From Vibrio cincinnatiensis DSM 19608 (GTDB lineage: Bacteria; Pseudomonadota; Gammaproteobacteria; Enterobacterales; Vibrionaceae): DNA of 64,000 nt. The stretch lies in the NCBI RefSeq assembly GCF_900167345.1, contig NZ_FUXB01000003.1:230133-294132 (forward strand), written 5' to 3'. How positions within the stretch are numbered: the stretch's first letter is position 1; every line of letters starts with the position of its first letter. Below, in pieces: positions 56,918 through 64,000 of this stretch. The position numbers and the translations under genes are program-made. Below the pieces are notes generated by a model. The model made no database searches, was not told the origin of the DNA, and was given only the letters and a program-made list of their open reading frames with translations.

Positions 56918-58357
56918 ATGAAAAAGGTATTAGTGTTAGGGGCATCAGGCTATGTAGGTTCGCAATTAGTACCGCTTCTCCTTCATGAAGGTTACAATGT
57001 CACTGCAACAGCGCGACAAGTCGAGGAGTTATCCGCCCGTATACCCACTCATCCTCAGCTTACCATTGCGCACCTCGATCTCGCGGATCGAGCAAAAACA
57101 AGCCAACTCATGAGTGATTTTGACTTAGTCTACTTTCTGGTTCATGGCATGGCTCAAGGTGGTGACTTTGTTGATTACGAACTTTCTCTTGCTGAAAATG
57201 TTCGTCTCGCATTAGATCAAAGCCAAGTTCAACATGTGATTTATCTCAGTGCATTACAACCCATTGTCGGCCATTCCGAACATTTACTAGCAAGGCAGAA
57301 AACCGGAGAAATTCTACGCCAAAGTCAAGTGCCTATCACGGAATTGCGTGCAGGCGTTATCATCGGCCCGGGGTCAGCGGCTTTTGAAATCATGCGGGAT
57401 TTTGTCTATAACTTACCCATTTTAATTACCCCCAAATGGGTAGACTCCAAAGCCAACCCAATTGCGCTCCATAACCTCAACCATTATTTATTAAAACTCG
57501 CTAAAGAAACGCCCCTCGCTCACCAACAGTTCGAAGCGGGTGGCCCAGATATTCTCAGTTACCGAGAGCAATTTCGTATTATTTGCCAATTAGCGAATAA
57601 ACCTTTTCGACTCTGGTCAACCCGTTTGCTCACCCCTCGTATGGCATCCTACTGGCTTGGACTTGTCACCTCTGTACCCTCGAATATTGGACGCGCACTA
57701 CTCGACGGATTAGCGCATGACTATGTCGCCAAAACTGGTGAGCTACATCAGCGCTACCCTCAGCCGATGATCACCTATAAGCAAGCAGTAAAAAGTACCA
57801 TCGAGCAAGAAGGAAAATTTATCCGCAGTAATGTGTGGGGGTTTGATTCTGGAGCTATGCAACGTTGGCAGCCCGGTTTTGGGTTTTATCCGAAAAAAAC
57901 GGGAGCCACGATAACGACAGAGGCAACCAGAGAGCAACTTTGGCATGTCATAAAAACGATTGGAAGCCGTCAGCAAGGGTATTTTTTTGCGAATGCTTTA
58001 TGGCGCACCCGAGAATGGTTAGATGTATTATTCGGATCCAGTCGCCCGATTCGCCGTCGACCACAAGGGCCTGAGTTACAAGTTGGCGATTTTATTGATT
58101 CTTGGAAAGTCATCCGCTGTGAATCAGGTCAGTTTTTATCTTTACTGTTTGGTATGAAAGGGCCGGGGCTAGGTCGACTTGAATTTATGATTAAAGAACA
58201 GGAAGGTAAACGCATATTGACCGTCACCGCTTGGTGGCATCCGCAAGGGTTTCTTGGACTGCTTTATTGGTTTGTTATGATGCCCGCCCATTTATTTATT
58301 TTCAAAGGCATGGTACGGGCAATCGTGAGAAAAGCAAAAAAGAAAGCGAATGCTTAA
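56918..58357 (+). CDS. ybjT: NAD(P)-binding SDR protein with DUF2867 domain, YbjT-like
   Basis: A 479-residue protein aligned from memory with E. coli YbjT. The N-terminal atypical short-chain dehydrogenase domain has GASGYVGSQL (8-17) and VYFLVHGMAQGGDF. The DUF2867 domain (about 320-470) contains WKVIRCESGQFLSLLFGMKGPG, GRLEFMI, and a C-terminal membrane segment (LLYWFVMMPAHLFIF). AAGGA precedes the ATG. Function unproven; a membrane-associated reductase is plausible. Divergent from the MATE gene. Confidence 0.85.
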   Translation: MKKVLVLGASGYVGSQLVPLLLHEGYNVTATARQVEELSARIPTHPQLTIAHLDLADRAKTSQLMSDFDLVYFLVHGMAQGGDFVDYELSLAENVRLALDQSQVQHVIYLSALQPIVGHSEHLLARQKTGEILRQSQVPITELRAGVIIGPGSAAFEIMRDFVYNLPILITPKWVDSKANPIALHNLNHYLLKLAKETPLAHQQFEAGGPDILSYREQFRIICQLANKPFRLWSTRLLTPRMASYWLGLVTSVPSNIGRALLDGLAHDYVAKTGELHQRYPQPMITYKQAVKSTIEQEGKFIRSNVWGFDSGAMQRWQPGFGFYPKKTGATITTEATREQLWHVIKTIGSRQQGYFFANALWRTREWLDVLFGSSRPIRRRPQGPELQVGDFIDSWKVIRCESGQFLSLLFGMKGPGLGRLEFMIKEQEGKRILTVTAWWHPQGFLGLLYWFVMMPAHLFIFKGMVRAIVRKAKKKANA

Positions 58358-58379
58358 GGTAATGTCAGTAAATCTTCAT

Positions 58380-59051
58380 TTAAGATAATTGAGGCTTGGC
58401 TTGGAAAGATAGTGGAATTTCAGCTAACTGCGTGCCTTGGTTATCTGGGAAAATAAGATATTCGCCATGGTATTTCACATTCGATTTATAGTCAGTGCGT
58501 TTGTGTAACATAAACCCTGCTGCAAACGCTTTTTCAATAAACCCGGCATGATGACCACGGACAAACCAACTCATCGGTTTCACTAGGCGTTCCCCCTCAA
58601 AGCAAGATTCACACTGCGTCGCACACAATGCTAAGGAATTTTGTCCATCAGTAAAGAGCTGTACCTTTCCACAATCAACCAAAGGCTCAGAGGTTGACAC
58701 TTCCCATCCCGCTTGCTCCATCTGATCCAAAAAGGATTCAATCTTTTTATCCGTCAGCGTGTTATCCGCCTGATCATAAAAAAAGTGTTGATAATAAGCA
58801 GCAATGCGCTGAAACAGCGGTAACAACCCGGCTTGGTTGCCCTTTGAACGCCCTGCTTTTTGCCAAATGGTTAAGTCATTCCCTACACAACGATGAAAAC
58901 GTTGATTTTTTAATGATTTAGATACCCAATGTACTAAGAAGTGGTTATTCGCTACCGGAGCATCCACCAATTTTCCAGAGGCATGTTCTTGCGCTAATTC
59001 TTGCAGCGCACTATTCACAACATGCTGAATTTCTAAATGATAACTTGCCAT
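58380..59051 (-). CDS. Conserved protein, DUF2913-like
   Basis: A 223-residue soluble protein without signal peptide, with several cysteines (CATQCESC). The N-terminal part, with HFLVHWVSKSLKNQRFHRCV and LTIWQKAGRSKGNQAGLLPL, resembles the DUF2913 family known mainly in Vibrio and relatives; this is recalled, not searched. The ATG at 59051 shares one base with the bcr stop (TAATG), indicating coupling; the longer frame to 59129 lies inside bcr. Function unknown. Confidence 0.72.
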   Translation of the reverse strand: MASYHLEIQHVVNSALQELAQEHASGKLVDAPVANNHFLVHWVSKSLKNQRFHRCVGNDLTIWQKAGRSKGNQAGLLPLFQRIAAYYQHFFYDQADNTLTDKKIESFLDQMEQAGWEVSTSEPLVDCGKVQLFTDGQNSLALCATQCESCFEGERLVKPMSWFVRGHHAGFIEKAFAAGFMLHKRTDYKSNVKYHGEYLIFPDNQGTQLAEIPLSFQAKPQLS

Positions 59052-60259
59052 TATGCTTTTCTTCCGAATATCCAATAAAAACCGGCAGACAACACAGAGC
59101 ATGCCGCCATCATAAAAATCATCGGCCACGCGACCCCACTCGGCATCGCCGCCACAATGGCCCCAATCACCGAACCTGTACCAAAACGTAATGTTCCGGC
59201 TAATGAAGAAGCGGTTCCTGCCATTCGTGGATAACCACTCAACAATAGGCCCATGGCATTACTACCGATGGTAGAAATAGTACCGACAAACAGTACAACA
59301 AACGGTACCGTTCCCCATAACCCCCAATCCAATCCCCAGCCAATCAACAAACCACAGCCAGCCATTAATTGGATAAATAATCCAAACCGTAGCATGGCAT
59401 GAGAGCCCACTTTTTTCACGATTCGACCATTCAGGCTGGTCATGGCTATCATCGCCACAATATTAAGCCCAAATAGATAACCAAATTCATTGGGGGTTAC
59501 ACCATATAAATCAATGTAGACGAAAGATCCCGCCGTTAAAAAGGCAAACATGCCAGCAAAAGAGAATGCCCCAGCAAAAATAAGCCCCATCGCCTGCCCA
59601 CTACGACAAAGTTGAAAATAGTTACGTAACGTATTCCCCAACCGTAACGGCTGCCGGTTCTCAACCGCTAACGTTTCAGGAATCATCCACGTCACCATCG
59701 CCATCACGATCATCGCAAAAATCGCCAAGACCCAAAAAATTGAGCGCCAGCCAAACCAAATAGCGAGGTGCCCACCAATCATTGGGGCGACCAGCGGTGC
59801 TAATGTTACAACCAAAGTAACAAATGACATGGCTCGTGCAAAATCTTCACGATCAAACATATCTCGCACAACGGCTTGGATAACCACCGCCGCAGCCGCA
59901 CCAGCAAACCCTTGCGCCGCTCGAATATAAGTTAAAGCTTCAATACCATCGGTCGTTGCGCTCACAGAAGAAGCAACCGCAAATAAAAAGACGCCCACCA
60001 ACATAACAGGACGTCGCCCATAACTATCCGCCAGAGGCCCATGCAGTAATTGGCCGATAGCAAACCCAGCGGTATAGGCGGTTAAGGTAATTTGCACCGC
60101 CCCTGCACTGGTTCCTAGATCTTTGGCGATCGACGGCATGGCAGGCAAATACATATCAATGGCTAACGGTGTTAATGCCCCTATTGCACCAAGCACCACA
60201 AATAATAAAAAGCCAATATTTGCCGCATTAGGCGTGGGGGACGTATGTTTGGAAGTCAT
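59051..60259 (-). CDS. bcr: Bcr/CflA-family multidrug MFS transporter
   Basis: Proton-driven exporter of the DHA1 group, 402 residues with twelve helices. The first helix carries the Bcr/CflA motif PLAIDMYLPAMPSIAKDLGT. Loop 2-3 has motif A GPLADSYGRRPVMLVG, and TM5 has the antiporter motif around LAPLVAPMIGGHL. GGAGAG precedes the ATG. E. coli Bcr exports bicyclomycin, sulfonamides and dipeptides. The gene order bcr-rsuA-radD-rplY is conserved with E. coli, which supports the name. Confidence 0.92.
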   Translation of the reverse strand: MTSKHTSPTPNAANIGFLLFVVLGAIGALTPLAIDMYLPAMPSIAKDLGTSAGAVQITLTAYTAGFAIGQLLHGPLADSYGRRPVMLVGVFLFAVASSVSATTDGIEALTYIRAAQGFAGAAAAVVIQAVVRDMFDREDFARAMSFVTLVVTLAPLVAPMIGGHLAIWFGWRSIFWVLAIFAMIVMAMVTWMIPETLAVENRQPLRLGNTLRNYFQLCRSGQAMGLIFAGAFSFAGMFAFLTAGSFVYIDLYGVTPNEFGYLFGLNIVAMIAMTSLNGRIVKKVGSHAMLRFGLFIQLMAGCGLLIGWGLDWGLWGTVPFVVLFVGTISTIGSNAMGLLLSGYPRMAGTASSLAGTLRFGTGSVIGAIVAAMPSGVAWPMIFMMAACSVLSAGFYWIFGRKA

Positions 60260-60292
60260 AACTCTCCAGAGTGGTTATAATCATTAAGCGGT

Positions 60293-60321
60293 AAAAAATC
60301 CGCCATTTCGTCACGAATGGC
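60293..60321 (-). terminator. Terminator after rsuA
   Basis: GCCATT (60302-60307) and AATGGC (60316-60321), extended by TCG/CGA with one bulge. On the minus strand it is followed by GGATTTTTT. Confidence 0.75.
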
Positions 60322-60362
60322 CTATACATAACAGAAAGTGAGTCGGGTGTGGCTAACTAAAA

Positions 60363-61058
60363 CTATTTCCACACGGAGGCAATTTCTTGTTCTGTTAACC
60401 GGCGGTACTCACCCGGTTCTAACGTTTCATCAAGCACGATTTCGCCGACACGTTCACGATGCAAGCCAATCACTTTATTACCCAACGCGGCAAACATTCT
60501 TTTCACTTGGTGATATTTGCCTTCATGAATCGTAAGTAATACTTGTGTTTCATCGATAATCTCTAACTGAGCGGGACGTGTTAATTCACGTTCACTACGC
60601 AGCTCAATACCAAGAGCAAACTGCTCTGCATAATGTGGTTCAACAGGATCAGCAAGCCACACTCGATAAGTTTTTTCGCAATGATGTTTAGGTGAAGTAA
60701 TGCGATGTGACCATTGTCCGTCATCGGTGATTAACACCAACCCTGTTGTATCGGCATCTAATCGCCCAGCAAAATGTAAATCACGTAGGTTTGCTTCATC
60801 AAGCAGAACAAAAGCGGTTTGATTAAAGCTGTCTTCATGCGAACAAACATACCCTTGCGGTTTATGTAACATGATATAACGAGGCCCGGTTAAACAAATA
60901 GAACGGCCTTGCCATTCAACGCAAGCATCGCTCTTGACCTTAAAGGATCCACTTTTTTGTACGATGTCATCGACGGTGACTTCACCACTTTTCAATAGGC
61001 TGGCCGATTCTTTGCGTGTGGTGCCGAGCGCATCACACAGGAATTTATCTAAACGCAT
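60363..61058 (-). CDS. rsuA: 16S rRNA pseudouridine-516 synthase
   Basis: Makes the single pseudouridine (position 516) in 16S rRNA. The 231-residue protein has an N-terminal S4 RNA-binding domain (about 1-60) and a catalytic domain with GRLDADTTGL, where Asp101 is the nucleophile. HEGKYHQVKRMFAALG is the second conserved motif. It stands between bcr and divergent radD, as in E. coli. The 86-base gap to radD should hold both promoters. Confidence 0.96.
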   Translation of the reverse strand: MRLDKFLCDALGTTRKESASLLKSGEVTVDDIVQKSGSFKVKSDACVEWQGRSICLTGPRYIMLHKPQGYVCSHEDSFNQTAFVLLDEANLRDLHFAGRLDADTTGLVLITDDGQWSHRITSPKHHCEKTYRVWLADPVEPHYAEQFALGIELRSERELTRPAQLEIIDETQVLLTIHEGKYHQVKRMFAALGNKVIGLHRERVGEIVLDETLEPGEYRRLTEQEIASVWK

Positions 61059-61144
61059 GAATACCTCATCTGTTCTAAGTCAGGTATTATACAAGCCTTG
61101 CTTAAAATAGTTGAACTATTTCACACAATTAATCTTTCATTGTT

Positions 61145-62890
61145 ATGTATACACTACGCCCTTACCAAGCGGATTCCGTCAAAGCCGTGATTCACTATTT
61201 TCGTCACCACTCCACACCAGCGGTGATCGTATTACCAACAGGCGCAGGAAAAAGCCTTGTCATCGCCGAACTCGCTCGCTTAGCAAAAGGGCGCGTGTTA
61301 GTTCTGGCGCATGTCAAAGAATTGGTTGAGCAAAATCACGCCAAATATGAAGGTTATGGGCTTACTGGAGGAGTTTACTCCGCAGGATTAGGACGAAAGG
61401 ATACCGATCATTCCGTTGTTTTCGCCTCGGTTCAGTCTGTCGCACGTAATTTAACAGATTTCACGGATCAATTTTCGCTCCTCGTCATTGATGAGTGCCA
61501 CCGTGTCCCTGATGATAAAAATAGCAGTTACCAAAAAGTTATTGCACACCTCTTATCCTTAAACCCAGGAATGAAAGTGCTTGGCTTAACGGCTACCCCT
61601 TATCGATTGGGCATGGGGTGGATATATCAATACCACACCCGAGGGTTAGTACGCAGTGAAGAGCCCCGTTTCTTTCAAGATTGTATCTTTGAGCTGCCCA
61701 TTCACTACTTACTCGATGAAGGCTTTTTAACTCCCGCAAGGCTGATTGATGCCCCTGTACTCAGTTATGATTTTTCACAAATCAAGCCCACCAGTACAGG
61801 ACGTTATAAGGAATCTGAACTCGATCTCGTCATTGAGCAGTCCAAGCGGGCCACCCCACAGATTATTGAACAAGTTATTAGGCTCGCAAAAGGAAAACAG
61901 GGAGTCATGATCTTTGCTGCTACCGTGCGCCACGCTCAGGAAATCCTCAGCTTATTGCCTCCAGAACAGGCGGCAATCGTGATCGGTGAAACACCTTCAC
62001 ATGAACGTGATTTGATTATTCAGCGTTTCAAACAACAAGAAATCCTTTTTTTAGTCAATGTATCCGTACTCACTACAGGGTTTGATGCTCCTCATGTGGA
62101 TCTTATCGCCATCTTACGTCCCACGGAATCGGTCAGTTTATATCAACAAATTATTGGTCGAGGCCTAAGATTATCACCCGGAAAGACAGAATGCCTGATT
62201 TTGGATTACGCAGGAAATCGCTATGACTTATACCAACCTGAAGTCGGTGATCCCAAACCGGACTCTAACAGTGAAATTATTACTATCCCCTGCCCAGCTT
62301 GTGGCTTTAATAACAACTTTTGGGGCAAATTAGATGAAAATGGCTTTCTAATTGAACATTATGGACGCCGTTGCCAAGGTTATTTCGAGGATAAGGAAAC
62401 CGGAGAACGAGAACATTGTGGCTATCGTTTTCGAGCCAAATATTGTTCAGAATGTGGCGCAGATAATGATATTGCCGCACGAATTTGTCATGAATGTGAG
62501 GCCACATTGGTCGACCCAGATAAAAAATTAAAAGAAGCGCTCAATTTAAAAGATGCGTTAGTGTTTGAATGCTTGTCAATGGAGCTCTCAGTTCATAAAG
62601 ATAACCAAGGGAAAAACCACCTGAAAGTGACTTATCAGGGAGAAAATAATGCGTTAGTACATGAATTTTGGTCATTAACCACCATCAAACAGAAAGCCAC
62701 ATTCAAACAACGTTTTGTTCGCCCCCATCTGGCTGATAAACATCGCCCTTTTACCGCAGCCTCTCCCAGTAAAGTAGTTGAAAATCAACACCGGTTTCGC
62801 CCCCCACAATTTGTTATCGCACGAAAAGAGGGTCGCTTTTGGCGTTTGCGAGATAAAATCTTTGATGATGAATTAACCCGTTCATGTTAA
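61145..62890 (+). CDS. radD: DEAD/DEAH helicase RadD (YejH)
   Basis: SF2 ATPase involved in recombinational repair and SSB-linked strand exchange. The 581-residue protein has Walker A PTGAGKS (31-37), DECH box (116-119), LTATPYRLG and motif VI QIIGRGLRLSPGK. A cysteine-rich C-terminal region (CPACGF, CSECGAD, CHECEA, about 380-455) likely binds zinc. The start at MYTLRPYQ is the family start, though the ribosome site is weak. rplY follows, as in E. coli. Confidence 0.95.
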   Translation: MYTLRPYQADSVKAVIHYFRHHSTPAVIVLPTGAGKSLVIAELARLAKGRVLVLAHVKELVEQNHAKYEGYGLTGGVYSAGLGRKDTDHSVVFASVQSVARNLTDFTDQFSLLVIDECHRVPDDKNSSYQKVIAHLLSLNPGMKVLGLTATPYRLGMGWIYQYHTRGLVRSEEPRFFQDCIFELPIHYLLDEGFLTPARLIDAPVLSYDFSQIKPTSTGRYKESELDLVIEQSKRATPQIIEQVIRLAKGKQGVMIFAATVRHAQEILSLLPPEQAAIVIGETPSHERDLIIQRFKQQEILFLVNVSVLTTGFDAPHVDLIAILRPTESVSLYQQIIGRGLRLSPGKTECLILDYAGNRYDLYQPEVGDPKPDSNSEIITIPCPACGFNNNFWGKLDENGFLIEHYGRRCQGYFEDKETGEREHCGYRFRAKYCSECGADNDIAARICHECEATLVDPDKKLKEALNLKDALVFECLSMELSVHKDNQGKNHLKVTYQGENNALVHEFWSLTTIKQKATFKQRFVRPHLADKHRPFTAASPSKVVENQHRFRPPQFVIARKEGRFWRLRDKIFDDELTRSC

Positions 62891-62979
62891 AATAGGCCTT
62901 ACACAAGCCAAGTGATGTCGAACCAACGCCAAGCACAGAGATTATCCCCTTACTTTGTCCCTATTTCAGATGATTTTTA

Positions 62980-63008
62980 TTGCTCATCATCTCTATGAAT
63001 GCTAGTAT
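62980..63008 (+). promoter_or_regulatory. Candidate rplY promoter
   Basis: TTGCTC (62980-62985) and TAGTAT (63003-63008) are exactly 17 bp apart, giving a leader of about 105 bases. Confidence 0.55.
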
Positions 63009-63055
63009 CCGCGCTCGTTTTGATGACAACGATTTTTCGTTTTTCAAAACAATAC

Positions 63056-63096
63056 AACAGCACAAGGTCGCATTGTTGCTGTTATCCTTGTTTTTT
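63056..63096 (+). promoter_or_regulatory. Attenuator-like alternative hairpins in the rplY leader
   Basis: AACAGCA (63056-63062) can pair with TGCTGTT (63077-63083). The overlapping CAAGG (63063-63067) can pair with CCTTG (63086-63090), which is followed by six T residues. The two helices would be difficult to form together. Feedback by L25 is a guess. Confidence 0.4.
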
Positions 63097-63118
63097 ACTA
63101 ATTTTGAGAGTAAATACT

Positions 63119-63397
63119 ATGAAATTCAATGCAGTAGTACGTACTGAGCTAGGTAAAGGTGCGAGCCGCCGCCTACGTCACGCTGGTCAATTCCCTGCTA
63201 TCGTTTACGGTGGTGAAGCTGCGCCAGTTTCTATCGCTCTGAAACACGATGACGTTATCAACCAAATGGACAAGCCTGAGTTCTACGAAGGCATCATCCT
63301 AGTTATCGATGGCCAAGAAGTGAAAGTTAAGCCTCAAGACGTTCAACGTCACGTGTTCAAGCCAAAAGTTGAGCACATGGACTTCATCCGCATCTAA
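63119..63397 (+). CDS. rplY: 50S ribosomal protein L25
   Basis: Binds 5S rRNA loop E at the central protuberance. The 92-residue protein is the short E. coli-type L25 without the CTC extension, and begins [20 protein letters not shown]. The start at 63119 follows GAGAG; the longer frame from 62999 is not used. Codon choice is visibly stronger (CGT, GGT, AAA, ATC) than in neighbours, as expected for a ribosomal protein. Confidence 0.97.
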   Translation: MKFNAVVRTELGKGASRRLRHAGQFPAIVYGGEAAPVSIALKHDDVINQMDKPEFYEGIILVIDGQEVKVKPQDVQRHVFKPKVEHMDFIRI

Positions 63398-63486
63398 TTC
63401 CCTACCAAGGAATTCGTTGGATAAAATCCAGCCTTTTGTATACATAAGATGACCCGGCCTTACCAACCGATCAATCTAAAAATTAG

Positions 63487-63516
63487 AACCCCCGATGCTA
63501 CCAACATCGGGGGTTT
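63487..63516 (+). terminator. Rho-independent terminator after rplY
   Basis: AACCCCCGATG (63487-63497) pairs with CATCGGGGGTT (63505-63515). The T-tail is only three bases long. Confidence 0.75.
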
Positions 63517-63519
63517 GCC

Positions 63520-63910
63520 GTATTAGAGGATCTATAAATACAATCTGATAACCAGCATCTAACTGAATACTGATTCTCTCTAAGGTTAAATACTCATTAA
63601 GTCTAAAGACAGCAAAGAAAGTAAATCCAATAATTAAGTTCAACTGAATGACGCAACATATATGGACGCACCTCAGGATGCAATGACTGATTCAATGATA
63701 CGGTCGCTAACATATATCCGACGTCTTTCTAGGTCTACTATGTGACCTGCGCCATGATGTAATCCGCTCCTCACTGTCTTTTCAAAGCCTCGGTTTCAAT
63801 AACCTCGTTGCGTTATCAGAGTGTAGTAAGGATGGTTCACCGTTTATTCATCAGCTATTGCAAACTCAGTTGCTTCTTGAGGATATCTCCTTAGAACTTA
63901 GTATTTTTAG
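63520..63910 (-). mobile_element. Noncoding 3' side of an IS110/IS1111-type element and flank
   Basis: Gene-free sequence between rplY and the partial transposase. Short hairpins occur in it: AGGTC/GACCT (63731-63748), GTCG/CGAC (63703-63722), ATAAC/GTTAT (63801-63818). In IS1111-group elements the guide (seek/bridge) RNA is encoded downstream of the transposase, which would be this region read on the minus strand. The element's end was not located exactly. Confidence 0.45.
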
Positions 63911-64000
63911 TCAAACAGGCTTAAATGCCTGATTAATATCGTATTCACTATTTTTCGCCAAGATGTGCCATGCTACCCGACCGAGCTTGTTTGCAAGAGC
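63911..64000 (-). CDS. IS110/IS1111-family transposase, C-terminal end (cut by window)
   Basis: The last 29 codons of a gene entering from the right edge. They read ALANKLGRVAWHILAKN..., followed by a charged tail ending FKPV and TGA. The ALANK-x-x-R-x-x-W pattern is the usual C-terminus of IS110/IS1111 DEDD recombinases. Only the end is visible, so intactness cannot be judged. Confidence 0.75.
   Translation of the reverse strand, partial: ALANKLGRVAWHILAKNSEYDINQAFKPV

Noticed and set aside
1..64000. tRNA or rRNA genes, CRISPR arrays, prophage
   Set aside because: No tRNA-like T-arm with a cloverleaf, no rRNA sequence, no regularly spaced repeats and no phage genes were seen.

Overview
The window looks like a stretch of the main chromosome of a Vibrio or close relative (Vibrionaceae, Gammaproteobacteria). 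This rests on gene content and order recalled from memory, not on a search. Markers are the norspermidine genes (fused diaminobutyrate aminotransferase/decarboxylase, carboxynorspermidine dehydrogenase, nspC), a CosR-type regulator divergent from a BCCT transporter, and small gene families known mainly from vibrios. Several blocks also match E. coli neighbourhoods: pabB-nudL-sdaA; asnS-aspC-ycbL-ycbK-ldtD; gyrA-ubiG-nrdA-nrdB-yfaE; bcr-rsuA-radD-rplY. Base composition is moderately AT-rich and even. Most of the window is vertically inherited core DNA, and the only clear mobile element is cut by the right edge.

Layout. 0.2-5.2 kb: pabB and nudL, then serine import and breakdown (sdaC, sdaA). 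5.3-9.9 kb: a macA-macB-outer membrane factor efflux operon whose promoter carries a good Fur-box match. 10-13.4 kb: queD, asnS, aspC. 13.6-16.3 kb: a cNMP/CBS/nucleotidyltransferase protein paired with a DEDDh exonuclease. 16.3-20.9 kb: an amino-acid-type chemoreceptor, then a betaine transporter divergent from cosR. 20.9-25.3 kb: two small conserved proteins and the envelope genes ycbL, mepK (ycbK) and ldtD. 25.3-29.5 kb: ribA, an unlisted 59-codon gene, and gyrA. 29.8-34.8 kb: ubiG and class Ia ribonucleotide reductase (nrdA, nrdB, yfaE), with DnaA and NrdR sites upstream. 34.8-37.4 kb: a small unknown gene, a degenerate CinA-like gene and a GcvR-like ACT protein. 37.5-42.9 kb: the norspermidine operon behind a long hairpin-rich leader with short ORFs. 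43.5-50.7 kb: a complete seven-gene Mrp antiporter plus nhaA. 51-55.3 kb: an ABC exporter-like operon with an AttH/CrtC-type protein. 55.4-61.1 kb: MATE pump, ybjT, a DUF2913-like gene, bcr, rsuA. 61.1-63.4 kb: radD and rplY. 63.4-64 kb: the 3' end of an IS110/IS1111-type element.

The genes combine into a few themes. Sodium, proton and osmotic homeostasis (Mrp, NhaA, BCCT/CosR) suits a marine or brackish organism. Nucleotide and nucleic acid maintenance is covered by NrdAB-YfaE, GyrA, RadD and the exonuclease. Peptidoglycan remodelling involves LdtD and MepK. Norspermidine is made from aspartate semialdehyde through diaminobutyrate and diaminopropane. The best leads for something undescribed are the leader of the norspermidine operon, the 59-codon gene between ribA and gyrA, the noncoding end of the IS110-type element as a possible guide-RNA region, and perfect 15-bp dyads in the queD and nhaA promoter regions.
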